Assembly (NCBI RefSeq): GCF_004361885.1
Contig: NZ_SNWH01000013.1
Location: forward strand, 24,383 to 88,382
Origin: Halomonas ventosae
GTDB taxonomy: Bacteria > Pseudomonadota > Gammaproteobacteria > Pseudomonadales > Halomonadaceae
Direction of reading: 5' to 3'
DNA length: 64,000 nucleotides
Shown here: piece after piece, positions 29,779 through 39,200 of the stretch
How the letters are laid out: each line of letters starts with the position of its first letter
Position numbering within the stretch: position 1 is the first letter of the stretch
The notes under the pieces: generated by a model
The model's input: only the letters and a program-made list of their open reading frames with translations
The model's database searches: none
What the model was told of the DNA's origin: nothing
Made by a program: the position numbers and the translations under genes

Positions 29779-30690
29779 TCAGCCGCCGTTCGTCACCGGC
29801 CATAATGAGAGCGCGATGCCGGCGAAGACCAGCAGGCCCGACCAGTGATTGTTGAGGAAGGCCTGGAAGCAGCGGTCCCGATCCCGCTCGCGGATCAGCC
29901 ACTGCTGATGCACGAAGGTCGCCGCCATGGCGGCCAGCCCCAGCCAGAAGAAGCCCCCCAGCGCGAGCCGCCATCCGGCCCAGGCCAGCAGCGCCAGAGT
30001 CAGCCCCTGCAGCAGCCCGATCATCAGCCGGTCGGCGCGGCCGAACAGCACCGCGGTGGATTTGATGCCGATCTTCAGGTCGTCGTCGCGGTCGACCATG
30101 GCGTACTCGGTGTCGTAGACCACCGTCCAGGCCACGTTGGCGGCAAACAGCAGCCAGGCGACCGGCGGCAGCGCACCCTGCACGGCAGCGAAGGCCATGG
30201 GAATCGCCCAGGAGAAGGCCGCACCGAGGAAGGCCTGGGGCAGATGGGTGTAGCGCTTCATGAAGGGGTAGATGAAGGCCAGCACCACCCCCACCACCGA
30301 GAGCATCACCGTGAAGAGGTTGGTGAACCAGACCAGCACGAAGGCGGCCATCACCAGCATCAGGAACAGCGCCTGGGCCTCGCCCTCGCTGATCCGGCCG
30401 GTGGCCAGGGGGCGGTTCCGGGTGCGCTTGACGTGGCCGTCGAAGTGGCGATCGGCATAGTCGTTGACCACGCAACCGGCGGCCCGCATCAGGTAGACGC
30501 CGACGATGAAGATCAGCAGCACCTGGCGGTCGGGAATGCCCTTCGCGGCGATCCACAGGGCCCACAGGGTGGGCCACATCAGCAGCCAGGTGCCGATGGG
30601 GCGGTTCAGGCGGGTCAGCTGCAGGAAGTCGGTCACCCGGGCCAGGCCCCTGGGGTGCATCAGGGAAGGGTCCATCTCGGTCTCTCGCAT
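29779..30690 (-). CDS. ubiA: 4-hydroxybenzoate octaprenyltransferase UbiA
   Basis: UbiA prenylates 4-hydroxybenzoate, a membrane step of ubiquinone synthesis. The 303-aa protein has the two prenyltransferase motifs: [20 protein letters not shown] (first Asp-rich) and [19 protein letters not shown] (second). It has about eight hydrophobic segments. Start ATG 30690 lacks a good SD; ATG 30675, preceded by a GAGAGA-like stretch, is equally possible. ubiC is not next to it, unlike in many relatives. Confidence 0.94.
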   Translation of the reverse strand: MRETEMDPSLMHPRGLARVTDFLQLTRLNRPIGTWLLMWPTLWALWIAAKGIPDRQVLLIFIVGVYLMRAAGCVVNDYADRHFDGHVKRTRNRPLATGRISEGEAQALFLMLVMAAFVLVWFTNLFTVMLSVVGVVLAFIYPFMKRYTHLPQAFLGAAFSWAIPMAFAAVQGALPPVAWLLFAANVAWTVVYDTEYAMVDRDDDLKIGIKSTAVLFGRADRLMIGLLQGLTLALLAWAGWRLALGGFFWLGLAAMAATFVHQQWLIRERDRDRCFQAFLNNHWSGLLVFAGIALSLWPVTNGG

Positions 30691-30834
30691 GTGAAAGCGT
30701 GCCGCAGAGCCTAGCGCGAAGGCAGCCCGAGGTCATCCGCCATGCGCTCGAGGAAGAACTCCTTCTTCGCGTCGATTTCGGGGGTGGCTAGTGTACCATG
30801 CTGCCCCATCATTCTTTCCCGATCGATGAGGCCT

Positions 30835-31995
30835 ATGAGCGCTCCCCTGACCATCATCGGTTCCGGCATGGCGGGCCTGGCCCTGTTGCGCCAGCTGCGC
30901 GCACGGGACTCGGCGCGACCGATGACGCTGATCACCGCCGACAGCGGCGATGACTATGCCAAGCCGCTGCTCTCCACCGGCTTCGCCAAGCGCCTGCCGC
31001 CGCAGCGCCTGGCGACCCGTTCCGCGTTGGAGGTTACCGACGAGCTCGGCGCCGTGGTGCGCACCCACACCCGAGTGCAGGCCATCGACCCGTTGGAACG
31101 CACCTTGACCATCGGCAGCGAGACCCTGCCCTGGAGCGAGCTGGTGCTGGCCACCGGCGCCGCGCCGGTGCGCCCCTTCAGGGTACCCGACGCCGTGGCC
31201 GGCCGGGTCTTCAGCGTCAATGACCTGGATGATTACCGCGCCTTCCACGCGGCCCTGGAGGCGCGGGGCCGGCCGGCACGCGTGGCGATCATCGGCATTG
31301 GCCTGGTGGGTTGCGAGTTCGCCAATGACCTCGTCGCCGGCGGTCACCACGTCGAACTGGTGGCCCCGGAGCCCGCGCCCCTGCCGCGCCTGGTGCCGGA
31401 GCCGCTGGGCCGCGCCCTGGGCGAGGCCTTCCGCGAGGCCGGCGTGGCGCTGCACAGCGGACGCCGGCTGATGGCGCTGGAGGCCGACGACCGCCGCGTT
31501 GGCCTGGCGCTGGATGATGGCACCTCCCTTTCTGCCGACCTGGTGCTGGTGGCCACAGGCCTGCGGCCGCGCACCGTCCTGGCCGAGTCGGCAGGGATCG
31601 CGGTCAGCGAGGCGGGCATCCACACCGACCGGCAGCTGGCCACCTCGGTGCCGGGTATCCATGCCCTGGGCGATGCGGCCTGTGTCGATGGCGTCAATGC
31701 CATGTACGTGCAGCCGCTGCTGGCCAGCGCCAAGGCCCTGGCGAATACCCTGACCGGCAGCCCCAGCGCGGTGACCTATGGCCCCTGGCCGGTGCTGGTC
31801 AAGACGCCACTGCTGCCGGTGGTGGCCCTGCCGCCGCTTCACACCCCGGCTCGCTGGCGTCTCGAGGGGGCAGGCAGCGACCTGACCGCACTGGCCGAAA
31901 CAGAGGACGGACGCTTGCTCGGCTTTGCGTTGACAGGTCGCTGCGTGCGTCGGAAAGTCGAACTAGCGCGAGCCGCGCCGCCGTTGCTAGGCTAG
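30835..31995 (+). CDS. rubB: Rubredoxin-NAD(+) reductase-type FAD oxidoreductase
   Basis: It probably passes electrons from NAD(P)H to rubredoxin. The 386-aa flavoprotein has an N-terminal FAD motif (IIGSGMAGLALLRQLR), the ATG motif ELVLATGAAPVRP, the NAD-binding Rossmann motif IIGIGLVGCEFANDL and the second FAD motif VPGIHALGDAA. Start ATG 30835 gives the short N-terminus expected. It is divergent from ubiA. No rubredoxin gene is adjacent, whereas Pseudomonas keeps rubA beside rubB. The electron acceptor is thus inferred only from the family. Confidence 0.82.
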   Translation: MSAPLTIIGSGMAGLALLRQLRARDSARPMTLITADSGDDYAKPLLSTGFAKRLPPQRLATRSALEVTDELGAVVRTHTRVQAIDPLERTLTIGSETLPWSELVLATGAAPVRPFRVPDAVAGRVFSVNDLDDYRAFHAALEARGRPARVAIIGIGLVGCEFANDLVAGGHHVELVAPEPAPLPRLVPEPLGRALGEAFREAGVALHSGRRLMALEADDRRVGLALDDGTSLSADLVLVATGLRPRTVLAESAGIAVSEAGIHTDRQLATSVPGIHALGDAACVDGVNAMYVQPLLASAKALANTLTGSPSAVTYGPWPVLVKTPLLPVVALPPLHTPARWRLEGAGSDLTALAETEDGRLLGFALTGRCVRRKVELARAAPPLLG

Positions 31996-32101
31996 TCTCG
32001 TCAACGTCGCAGCTGGCGATGATCCGTGACTAACCATCATGCCATCCCAACATCGCCGGTGGTGATCGCCGGCATCATAATGCCAATATCAGGAGGACTG
32101 T

Positions 32102-32377
32102 ATGCGCAAGCCAGAACTCGCCGCGGCGATTGCCGAGCGTGCCGATCTTTCCAAGGACAAGGCGAGCCAGGTGCTCAACGTGATCCTTGATGAGATCACC
32201 GGTAGCGTTTCCCAGGGGGAGGACGTCAGCCTGATCGGCTTCGGTACCTTCAGCGTGCGCGAGCGCGCCGCACGCACCGGCAAGAATCCCCAGACCGGCG
32301 AGCCACTGGCCATTCCGGCCAGCAAGACCGTTGCCTTCAAGCCGGGCAAGGGCCTCAAGGACGCCGTGGCGAAATAA
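32102..32377 (+). CDS. HU-family DNA-binding protein
   Basis: A histone-like nucleoid protein of 91 aa. It starts MRKPELAAAIAERADLSKDKA and has the HU/IHF signature VSLIGFGTFSVRERAARTGKNPQTGEPL, followed by the DNA-arm proline (IPASKTVAFKPGKGLKDAV). AGGAGG precedes the ATG by 7 nt. In Pseudomonas an HU-like gene also lies between rubB and recG. HU is more likely than IHF because of the sequence around the arm. Confidence 0.93.
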   Translation: MRKPELAAAIAERADLSKDKASQVLNVILDEITGSVSQGEDVSLIGFGTFSVRERAARTGKNPQTGEPLAIPASKTVAFKPGKGLKDAVAK

Positions 32378-32461
32378 GGCCGTATGGCCCGCTTCGTGCG
32401 GGTCGCCTCATTCTCTCTCGACGGACGCTTTCGACGGTCTCTCGATGCTGGCGAAGCCGAT

Positions 32462-32818
32462 ATGAAGCTGCGACTGATGCTGTGGCTGCTGGGATTGATG
32501 CTCAAGCACGCCCTGTGCTGTAAGGCGCGGTTCCGTGAGCTGCTCGGTGAGATGCGGGGCCTCGACTGGGGCATCGCCACCGAGGATCTCTCCATCGCCC
32601 GCCACTACCGGATGTCGCCGAGCGGCATCCGCAGCGGTCGGGGCCTGCCGGTGGATCTCGATCTGGAGCTGCGCTTCGAAGACCCGGCCACGGCCATCAA
32701 GGTGCTTAGGAAGCCCACCCAGCAGGCCTTCCTCGACGGCATGATGGCCGGCAAGGTGCGCCTGGTCGGCGACTCGGCCGACCTGCAGAAGCTGCAGCGG
32801 CTTTTGAAACACCTGTAA
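32462..32818 (+). CDS. SCP2-like domain protein of unknown function
   Basis: The 118-aa product has a hydrophobic N-terminus (LRLMLWLLGLMLKHALCCK). A short alpha/beta part follows (VDLDLELRFEDPATAIKVL...FLDGMMAGKVRLVGDSADLQKLQRLLKHL) that resembles the SCP2 sterol-carrier fold used as a lipid-binding module. ATG 32462 is favoured over the upstream in-frame ATG at 32384 because the extra residues look random and the hydrophobic start is natural. The SD is poor. It may be co-transcribed with the HU gene. Confidence 0.65.
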   Translation: MKLRLMLWLLGLMLKHALCCKARFRELLGEMRGLDWGIATEDLSIARHYRMSPSGIRSGRGLPVDLDLELRFEDPATAIKVLRKPTQQAFLDGMMAGKVRLVGDSADLQKLQRLLKHL

Positions 32819-32819
32819 A

Positions 32820-32913
32820 AAGCTTGAAGCTTGAAAAGCGCCGCTTCGCGGCTGGAAGCTGGAAGAAACAGCCTTGACTCAGATAGCGGAGACAATCTGC
32901 TGCCTTCCAGCTT
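32820..32913. repeat. AAGCTTGAAGCTTGAA repeats with inverted partner
   Basis: AAGCTTGAAGCTTGAA begins at 32820, then AAGCTGGAAG (32856-32865) pairs with CTTCCAGCTT (32904-32913). An inner CCGC/GCGG hairpin lies in between. It occupies the space between the convergent gene ends at 32818 and recG (stop at 32914) and may act as a terminator. It is related in style to the repeat at 20873-20939. Confidence 0.5.
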
Positions 32914-35007
32914 TCATACCTGCCCATAGCGTCCCGCCTTCTCGCCCAGCCAACGCTGGATCAGCGGGCGGCTGGCCTGGGGATACTCCTCGAGCAGCTG
33001 TTCGGCCAGCGGCGCCACGCGCTCCAGCAGATCGGCGTCGCGCTCCAGGTCGGCCACCTTCATCTGCGCCAGTCCTGTCTGGCGGGTGCCTAGCACCTCG
33101 CCGGGGCCGCGAATCTCGAGGTCCTTCTCGGCGATGCGAAAGCCGTCGGTGGTCTCGCGCATCACCGCCAGGCGCTCCCGGGAGTGGGCCGACAACGGCG
33201 GATGATAGAGCAGCACGCAGAAGCTCTCGACAGCACCGCGTCCCACCCGCCCGCGCAGCTGGTGGAGCTGGGAAAGACCCAGGCGCTCCGGGTTCTCGAT
33301 GATCATCAGGCTGGCATTGGGCACGTCGACGCCTACCTCGATCACCGTGGTGGCCACCAGCAGGTCCAGCTCGCCGGCCTTGAAGGCCGCCATCACTGCG
33401 GCCTTTTCGCCGGCCTTCATGCGCCCGTGGACCAGGCCGATGGCCAGCTCCGGCAGGGTCTCGACGAGCTCGTCGCGGGTCGCCTCGGCGGCCTGGCACT
33501 GCAGCGCCTCGGACTCCTCGATCAGCGTGCAGACCCAGTAGGCTTGGCGTCCCTTGGCACAGGCGTGACGAATGCGCACCATCACCTCGGGGCGGCGCTC
33601 ATCGGGCATCACCACCGTCTTCACCGGCGTGCGACCGGGCGGCAGCTCGTCGATCACCGAGACGTCCAGATCGGCGTAGGCGCTCATTGCCAGGGTGCGC
33701 GGGATCGGGGTGGCAGTCATCACCAGCTGGTGGGGCGTCAGGCCGCCGGCCTCGCCCTTCTCGCGCAGCGCCAGGCGCTGGTGGACGCCGAAGCGGTGCT
33801 GCTCGTCGATGATGGCGAGCCCCAGGCGCTGGAAGTGTACGTCATCCTGGAAGAGCGCATGGGTGCCGACCACCATGCGCGCTCGGCCGTCCTGGATGGC
33901 CGCCTTGGTGTCCAGGCGCGCCTTGCCCTTGAGCTTGCCGGAGAGCCAGGCCACCTCGATGCCCAGCGGCTCGAACCAGGCACTGAAGGTGCGATAGTGC
34001 TGCTCGGCGAGTATTTCGGTGGGGGCCATTATCGCGGCTTGGCAGTCGGCGGCGATAGCCGATAGCGCCGCCATGGCGGCGACCACCGTCTTACCCGAGC
34101 CCACATCGCCCTGCACCAGGCGCAGCATCGGTACCTGGCGCGCCAGGTCGGCGGCGATCTCGTCGAGCACCCGGCGCTGGGCGCCGGTCAGCGCGAAGGG
34201 CAGCTGGGTCAGGAAGCGGGCCTGCAGGCTGCGTCCGCCGGGCAGCGCCGGGGCGCCGTCCTCGCGGATGCGCTGGCGCACCTCCTGCAGGCTGAGTCGA
34301 TGGGCGAGCAGTTCCTCCAGGGCCAGGCGGCGCCGCGCCGGGTGGCGGCCGGCCGCCAGTTGTTCCGCATCGGCCTCCGGTGGCGGGCGATGCAGGGTGT
34401 TCAGGCAGTGGTGAAGCTCGGGCAGGCCGAAGCGCTGGCGCAGGAGGGCGGGAATGCCGTCGGGGAGGGCGTCCGGGGTGGCATCCAGGCAGCCCAGGGC
34501 CTGGTCGATCAGCGCTCGCAGGCGGGTCTGGTGGAGGCCCTCGGTGGCCGGGTAGATGGGTGTCAGGTGGTCCTCTACCGGGGCCTCGCCGCCGGCCAGC
34601 AGGCGGTACTCCGGGTGGTAGAGCTCCAGGCCCGTGGCCCCGGCACGGGCCTCGCCAAAGGCGCGCACTCGCGCCCCGGGCTGGAACTGCTGCTGCTGGG
34701 CGGGCGAGAAATGGAAGAAGCGCAGGCTGAGGATCCCCGAGCCGTCGCGCAGACGCACCAGCAGGCTGCGCCGCCGGCCGCGCACCACTTCGCCGGCCAC
34801 CACCTCGCCCTCCACCACCGCCTCATGACCGGCGCGTAGCGTGGCGATGGGCGTGATGCGGGTGCGATCCTGGTAGCGCAGCGGCAGGTGGAACAGCAGG
34901 TCGCTGACACGCTCGATGCCCAGCCGGGCAAGCTTGAGCGCCAGTGCCTCGCCGACACCCTTGAGCGCGGTGACGGGCGCGTCGAGAGAGGTGATGTCGC
35001 TGCTCAT
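32914..35007 (-). CDS. recG: ATP-dependent DNA helicase RecG
   Basis: RecG remodels stalled forks and branched DNA. The 697-aa protein has an N-terminal wedge/OB domain (LRAGHEAVVEGEVVAGE...GSGILSLRFFHF). Helicase motifs follow: LVQGDVGSGKTVVAAMAAL (Walker A), IIDEQHRFGVHQR (II, DEQH), MTATPIPRTLAMSAY (III), ATTVIEVGVDVPNA and the Q-rich QLRGRVGRG (VI). The ATG overlaps the oxyR stop (ATGA), so the two genes are co-translated. Confidence 0.96.
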   Translation of the reverse strand: MSSDITSLDAPVTALKGVGEALALKLARLGIERVSDLLFHLPLRYQDRTRITPIATLRAGHEAVVEGEVVAGEVVRGRRRSLLVRLRDGSGILSLRFFHFSPAQQQQFQPGARVRAFGEARAGATGLELYHPEYRLLAGGEAPVEDHLTPIYPATEGLHQTRLRALIDQALGCLDATPDALPDGIPALLRQRFGLPELHHCLNTLHRPPPEADAEQLAAGRHPARRRLALEELLAHRLSLQEVRQRIREDGAPALPGGRSLQARFLTQLPFALTGAQRRVLDEIAADLARQVPMLRLVQGDVGSGKTVVAAMAALSAIAADCQAAIMAPTEILAEQHYRTFSAWFEPLGIEVAWLSGKLKGKARLDTKAAIQDGRARMVVGTHALFQDDVHFQRLGLAIIDEQHRFGVHQRLALREKGEAGGLTPHQLVMTATPIPRTLAMSAYADLDVSVIDELPPGRTPVKTVVMPDERRPEVMVRIRHACAKGRQAYWVCTLIEESEALQCQAAEATRDELVETLPELAIGLVHGRMKAGEKAAVMAAFKAGELDLLVATTVIEVGVDVPNASLMIIENPERLGLSQLHQLRGRVGRGAVESFCVLLYHPPLSAHSRERLAVMRETTDGFRIAEKDLEIRGPGEVLGTRQTGLAQMKVADLERDADLLERVAPLAEQLLEEYPQASRPLIQRWLGEKAGRYGQV

Positions 35008-35924
35008 GCCGGCTCGAGTTCGGTCTTGCGGCAGCGCTCGATCGCCTCGGTCACGGCATCGATGGCCCGGGGCCGCGGGAAGCTGGCGCGCCAGGCGATG
35101 GCCACGGTCCGTGAGGGTGCCGGGGCGGTGAAGGGACGGCTGATCAGCATGCCGCTCTCGTAGTGGCCGGTGCCGATGGCCGAGTGCGGCAGCACGGTGA
35201 TGCCCAGCCGGGAGGCCACCATATGGCGGATGGTTTCCAGCGAGCCGCCCTCGGCGGTGAGCGTGTTGTTGGGACTGTTGAGCTGATGGCTGATTGCCGG
35301 GCAGGCTTCGAGGATCTGGTCACGGAAGCAGTGGCCCTCACCGAGCAGCAGCAGACGCTCCTCGAGCAGATCCTCCTTGTCGATGCTCTCCCGGGAGGCC
35401 CAGCGGTGGTCGGCCGGCAGCAGCACCTCGAAGGCCTCCTCATAGAGCGGCTTGGTGACCACGTCGGTCTCGGTGAAGGGCAGCGCGATGATGATGGCAT
35501 CCAGTTCGCCGCTGCGCAGCTTGCGGCGCAGGTTAGCGGTGAAACCCTCCTCGATGTAAAGCGGCATCTGCGGTGCACCCCGCGAGAGCTCCGGAATCAG
35601 GTGAGGAAAGAGGTAGGGGCCAATGGTATAGATGGCACCGATGCGCAGCGGGCTCGCCAGCTGGTCGCGGCCAGCCGTGGCGAGTTCCTTGATGATGCTG
35701 CTCTGTTCCAGCACGCGCTGGGCCTGCTCGACGATCTTCTCGCCCAGCGGGGTGACCTGCACGGTGGACTTCGAGCGCTCGAACAGCGCCACGCCCAGCT
35801 CCTCCTCGAGCTTCTTGACGGCCACCGAGAGTGTCGGCTGGGAGACGAAGCAGCGCTCCGCCGCGCGTCCGAAATGGCGCTCCTGGGCCAGTGTCACGAT
35901 GTAGCGGAGTTCTGTTAGAGTCAT
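35004..35924 (-). CDS. oxyR: Hydrogen-peroxide sensor OxyR (LysR family)
   Basis: OxyR activates catalase and other defences when two cysteines form a disulfide. The 306-aa protein has a LysR helix-turn-helix start (TLTELRYIVTLAQERHFGRAAERCFVSQPTLSVAVKKLE). The redox pair is in GEGHCFRDQILEAC, spaced as C199/C208 in E. coli. Start ATG 35924 is the canonical one. It is co-transcribed with recG, as in Pseudomonas. Confidence 0.95.
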   Translation of the reverse strand: MTLTELRYIVTLAQERHFGRAAERCFVSQPTLSVAVKKLEEELGVALFERSKSTVQVTPLGEKIVEQAQRVLEQSSIIKELATAGRDQLASPLRIGAIYTIGPYLFPHLIPELSRGAPQMPLYIEEGFTANLRRKLRSGELDAIIIALPFTETDVVTKPLYEEAFEVLLPADHRWASRESIDKEDLLEERLLLLGEGHCFRDQILEACPAISHQLNSPNNTLTAEGGSLETIRHMVASRLGITVLPHSAIGTGHYESGMLISRPFTAPAPSRTVAIAWRASFPRPRAIDAVTEAIERCRKTELEPA

Positions 35925-36037
35925 GGTGGTGCCGGCAGGCATCCTCTTCAAAGCGGGTGACGGTCCCAGTGATCTCGCCCGATGCACAGGGACACAATAA
36001 TGCCAATAGGGACTTTTTATCAGGGGGCGAGGGAAAG

Positions 36038-36898
36038 GTGAAGACAACGACACTGATTCTGGGCTGTGGCGATATCGGCATGGCGCTGGGAAGCGAGCTC
36101 AGTAAGGCGGGACACCGGGTGATCGGCGCACGCCGCAATCCGCATGCACTGGAGGGCAGTGGGCTCGAGGCCGTGGCGGTCGATCTGAACGACGCGACCA
36201 CCCTGGCTCGGCTGCCCGACGCCGAGACCCTGGTCTATGTGGTCAGTGCCGACCGCTTCGATGAAGCGGCCTATCGCGCTGCCTACCTCGATGGCCTGAC
36301 CGCGCTGCTGGGCGAGTTCACCACTCGTGACACGGCACCGGGGAGGGTGTTCTTCGTCTCCTCAACCAGCGTCTACGCCCAGCGCGACGGCGATGTGGTC
36401 GACGAGACCAGCCCCGTCGAGCCTTCGGGCTTCTCGGGTCTCGTGATGCGCCAGGCCGAGCAGGCGCTGATCGACCATGACCTGCCGGGCACCGTGGTGC
36501 GCTTCTCGGGCATCTACGGCCCCGGTCGTGACCGCCTGATCCACCAGGTTGGCGAGGGGCGCATCGCCCCGGCGAGCCCCGTCATGTATTCCAACCGCAT
36601 TCACCGCGACGACTGTGCCGGGGTGCTGGCCCATCTGATCGGCCGGCAGCTGGCCGGTAAGCCGCTTGAGGATCTCTACCTGGCCAGCGACTGTGAGCCG
36701 GCCCCCATGCACGAGGTGATGGCCTGGCTGGCGAAGCAGCTCAAGGTCGAGGCCACCGAGACCATCCAGTCGCCGCTGCGCCGCCGCGCCAGCAAGCGTT
36801 GCGATAACACGCGCCTTCGCGAAAGTGGCTATCGCTTCCGCTATCCCACCTACCGCGAGGGCTACGCCCAAGTGCTGCGGGAAGGAGGTTTCCTGTAG
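36038..36898 (+). CDS. NAD(P)-dependent epimerase/dehydratase-like protein (YeeZ type)
   Basis: An extended short-chain dehydrogenase fold of 286 aa, with the N-terminal dinucleotide motif ILGCGDIGMALG and the strand-4 motif VFFVSSTSVYAQRDG. IYGPGRDRL and the NRIHRDDCAGVL stretch are typical of YeeZ-like epimerases. The catalytic YxxxK is not evident. Start GTG 36038 follows GAGGG. It is divergent from oxyR. The substrate is unknown. Confidence 0.8.
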   Translation: MKTTTLILGCGDIGMALGSELSKAGHRVIGARRNPHALEGSGLEAVAVDLNDATTLARLPDAETLVYVVSADRFDEAAYRAAYLDGLTALLGEFTTRDTAPGRVFFVSSTSVYAQRDGDVVDETSPVEPSGFSGLVMRQAEQALIDHDLPGTVVRFSGIYGPGRDRLIHQVGEGRIAPASPVMYSNRIHRDDCAGVLAHLIGRQLAGKPLEDLYLASDCEPAPMHEVMAWLAKQLKVEATETIQSPLRRRASKRCDNTRLRESGYRFRYPTYREGYAQVLREGGFL

Positions 36899-36944
36899 TC
36901 GACCCCTTTGTCATCCCCCCTGCAGCCAACGACAGAGCCCGACC

Positions 36945-37055
36945 TTACAACGCCAGCCGGTAGATGATCGAGTAGAATTCGAAGCCGTCGTTGGGTTCAT
37001 CTAGGCCGCCGCCGCTCCCGACAAATATGACGCCACGACGACAAATACGCGACAT
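36945..37055 (-). other. Short frame resembling a protein C-terminus
   Basis: A 36-codon minus-strand frame (ATG 37055) contains VIFVGSGGGLDEPNDGFEF then YSIIYRLAL and a stop. The mix of glycines and aromatic residues looks like a real protein end rather than noise, but no SD or full domain is visible. It may be debris of a deleted gene. The rest of 36899-37240 has a terminator (37095-37117) and the phn promoter region. Confidence 0.25.
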
Positions 37056-37094
37056 TTAGATGACGTCCCGTGCCAACCTTTTGATTCCCATCAT

Positions 37095-37117
37095 AAAGCG
37101 CCCATGGCGCTTTTTTT
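37095..37117 (+). terminator. Rho-independent terminator before phnC
   Basis: AAAGCGCC (37095-37102), loop CAT, GGCGCTTT (37106-37113), T-run to 37117. It separates the epimerase transcript from the phn cluster. Confidence 0.75.
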
Positions 37118-37140
37118 AACGTGCCTTCTAACCCCCGTAG

Positions 37141-37174
37141 GTGTCATCGCTTCTTAATTGTCTAGACATATAGC
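37141..37174 (+). promoter_or_regulatory. phnC promoter region with PhnF operator and weak Pho box
   Basis: TTGTCTAGACAT (37158-37169), with palindromic core TGTCTAGACA (37159-37168), lies 72 bp before phnC and recurs inverted at the phnF start (40031-40042). A half-good Pho box (GTGTCAT-CGCT-TCTTAAT, 37141-37158) ends about 10 bp before a TATAGC -10 (37169-37174), the layout of PhoB-activated promoters. The operator overlaps this -10. PhoB activation and PhnF repression are inferred. Confidence 0.6.
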
Positions 37175-37240
37175 CGTCAAAGCACACCGCCAGACTGTGT
37201 TCAGACTTTCGAGTTCCCCACATTTTCAAGGGCGAAGCGT

Positions 37241-38062
37241 ATGACTGCTATCAGTGTCGAACGGCTCGATAAGTCCTTCGGTAATCATGCCGCGTTGCGC
37301 GACATCGGATTCGAGATCGCCAAGGGTGAAATGGTCACTCTGATCGGGCCATCCGGCTCCGGCAAGTCGACCCTGCTGCGTCTTTTCATTGGTCTGACAG
37401 CAGCCGACCGTCAGTCGCACAGTCACGTCAGAGTGCTGGCGCGCGACGTGCAGCGCCAGGGGCGCCTGGTCGGGGCGCGTCGCGAACAGCGCCGCCGCAC
37501 CGGCTATATCTTCCAGCAGTTCAATCTCGTCAGCCGGTTGAGCGTGATGACCAATGTGCTGATCGGGCATCTGGGAGCCATGCCGCGTTGGCGAGCGCTA
37601 GCCGGGCGTTTCACCCGCCGGGAGTATGACGCGGCGCGCCGTGCATTGGCGCGAGTGGGTATCGAAGATCTTGCCGAGCAGCGCGCGAACACGCTCTCCG
37701 GCGGTCAGATGCAACGGGTCGCCATCGCGCGTGCATTGGTCCAAGACGCCGAAGTGATCCTTGCCGACGAACCGATCTCCTCGCTCGACCCGCGCAGCGC
37801 GCGGGAGGTCATGGAGATTCTTGAGCGCATCAATCGCGAGGATGGTCGCACGGTGGTCGTCACCCTCCATCAGGTTGATGTGGCGCGCCGCTATTGTCGC
37901 CGCGCTATCGCCCTCAAGAAGGGACGGCTCTACTACGACGGGCCTATCTCGGGCCTGACTGATACCCGTCTGCAGGTTCTCTACGAAGATGCGGGGCTCG
38001 ATGAGCTCGGCGTTCACGAGGACCAACCGCCGACCACTGGACTGCTTCACGCCGTGGGCTGA
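37241..38062 (+). CDS. phnC: Phosphonate ABC transporter ATP-binding protein PhnC
   Basis: PhnC powers phosphonate uptake with PhnD and PhnE. The 273-aa ABC ATPase has Walker [10 protein letters not shown], the Q-loop FQQFNLV, the signature [15 protein letters not shown] and Walker [13 protein letters not shown]. The H-loop is TLHQVD, with the PhnC-typical [17 protein letters not shown] after it. AAGGGCGAAG lies before ATG 37241. It is the first gene of phnCDE. Confidence 0.94.
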   Translation: MTAISVERLDKSFGNHAALRDIGFEIAKGEMVTLIGPSGSGKSTLLRLFIGLTAADRQSHSHVRVLARDVQRQGRLVGARREQRRRTGYIFQQFNLVSRLSVMTNVLIGHLGAMPRWRALAGRFTRREYDAARRALARVGIEDLAEQRANTLSGGQMQRVAIARALVQDAEVILADEPISSLDPRSAREVMEILERINREDGRTVVVTLHQVDVARRYCRRAIALKKGRLYYDGPISGLTDTRLQVLYEDAGLDELGVHEDQPPTTGLLHAVG

Positions 38063-38110
38063 GCCCACCCCTTTCACGACACGTTCCACTATCGCAATCA
38101 GGAGTCAAAC

Positions 38111-39124
38111 ATGACGTTACGCTCTCTGCGCCGTCTGGCGCCGCTCATCGCCACCATCGGACTCGGCGCTGTGCTGCCGGCTCACGCTCAGGACAATGAC
38201 ACGCTGACCTTCGGTATCATCTCCACGGAGTCCATGAACGCGCAGCGCGAAATGTTCCAGCCCCTGCTCGACGACATGGCCGACGCCGTGGGTATGCCGG
38301 TCGAGCCGTTCTTCGCCACCGACTATGCCGGGGTGATCCAGGCGATGCGTTTCGACAAGGTCGATGTTGCCTGGTATGGCAACAAGGCCGCGATGGAGGC
38401 GGTCGACCGGGCCGGTGGCGAGATCTTCGCCCAGACCATCGCCGACGATGGCGCGCCGGGATACTGGGGCCTGATGATCGTCAACAAGGATAGCCCCTAC
38501 CACAGTATCGACGAGATTCTCGACAACGCTGACCAGCTCACCTTCGGCAATGGCGATCCCAACTCAACCTCGGGCTTTCTGGTGCCGGGTTACTACGTGT
38601 TTGCCAAAAACGGGGTCGATGCGGACTCTGCGTTCAAGCGCACCTTGAATTCAAGCCACGAGACCAACGCCTTGAGCGTGGCCAATCATCTGGTCGATGT
38701 CGCCACGTTCAATACCGAGAGCATGGCACGTCTGAAAGAGACTCATCCGGATAAGGCCCAGCAGCTCAGGGTGATCTGGACGTCGCCACTGATCCCCTCA
38801 GATCCGCTGGTGTGGCGCGAGAACCTACCCGAGGCGACAAAAGCCAAGCTGCGTGACTTCTTCCTGAATTACGGTGACACCGAACGTGAAAAGGCGATTC
38901 TGGCACCGCTGCAGTGGTCCGGTTTTCAATCCTCCAGCAACGCTCAGCTGCTACCGATTCGCCAGCTTGAGCTGTTCAAGACGCGCGCCAATATCGCTAA
39001 CGACGGCTCGCTTGATCCCCAGGAGAAGGCACGCAAGCTCAAGGAGCTTGATGCCAGGCTCGAGGAGCTCGACCAACGCCTGAAGCAGCAGGCGGTCTCG
39101 GAAAGCATGCCGCAGGCGTCCTGA
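38111..39124 (+). CDS. phnD: Phosphonate ABC transporter periplasmic binding protein PhnD
   Basis: PhnD captures phosphonates in the periplasm. The 337-aa protein has a Sec signal (RLAPLIATIGLGAVLPAHAQ, cleavage after AHA near residue 25). The PhnD pattern follows: FGIISTESMNAQREMFQPLLDDMADAVG and the AWYGNKAAMEAVDRAGGE binding segment. AGGAG precedes the ATG. A strong hairpin behind it (39129-39156) probably protects this end of the mRNA, so that receptor is made in excess. Confidence 0.95.
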   Translation: MTLRSLRRLAPLIATIGLGAVLPAHAQDNDTLTFGIISTESMNAQREMFQPLLDDMADAVGMPVEPFFATDYAGVIQAMRFDKVDVAWYGNKAAMEAVDRAGGEIFAQTIADDGAPGYWGLMIVNKDSPYHSIDEILDNADQLTFGNGDPNSTSGFLVPGYYVFAKNGVDADSAFKRTLNSSHETNALSVANHLVDVATFNTESMARLKETHPDKAQQLRVIWTSPLIPSDPLVWRENLPEATKAKLRDFFLNYGDTEREKAILAPLQWSGFQSSSNAQLLPIRQLELFKTRANIANDGSLDPQEKARKLKELDARLEELDQRLKQQAVSESMPQAS

Positions 39125-39128
39125 TCAA

Positions 39129-39156
39129 CGACGAGGGGCGCACGCGCCCCTCGTCG
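39129..39156 (+). other. Intercistronic hairpin between phnD and phnE
   Basis: A 13-bp perfect stem: arms 39129-39141 and 39144-39156 around a two-base gap, core GAGGGGCGC/GCGCCCCTC. No T-run. It probably stabilises the phnCD part of the transcript or reduces phnE expression. Confidence 0.6.
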
Positions 39157-39200
39157 CGGTCTGGATGGTGACGAATGGCTGGATGGCTTGAGTAGCAAAG

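Noticed and set aside
30711..30812. 33-codon minus-strand frame between ubiA and rubB (ends [18 protein letters not shown]) with a GGGAAAG before its ATG
   Set aside because: Protein-like, but it overlaps the rubB leader and has no known match; too weak to call a gene.
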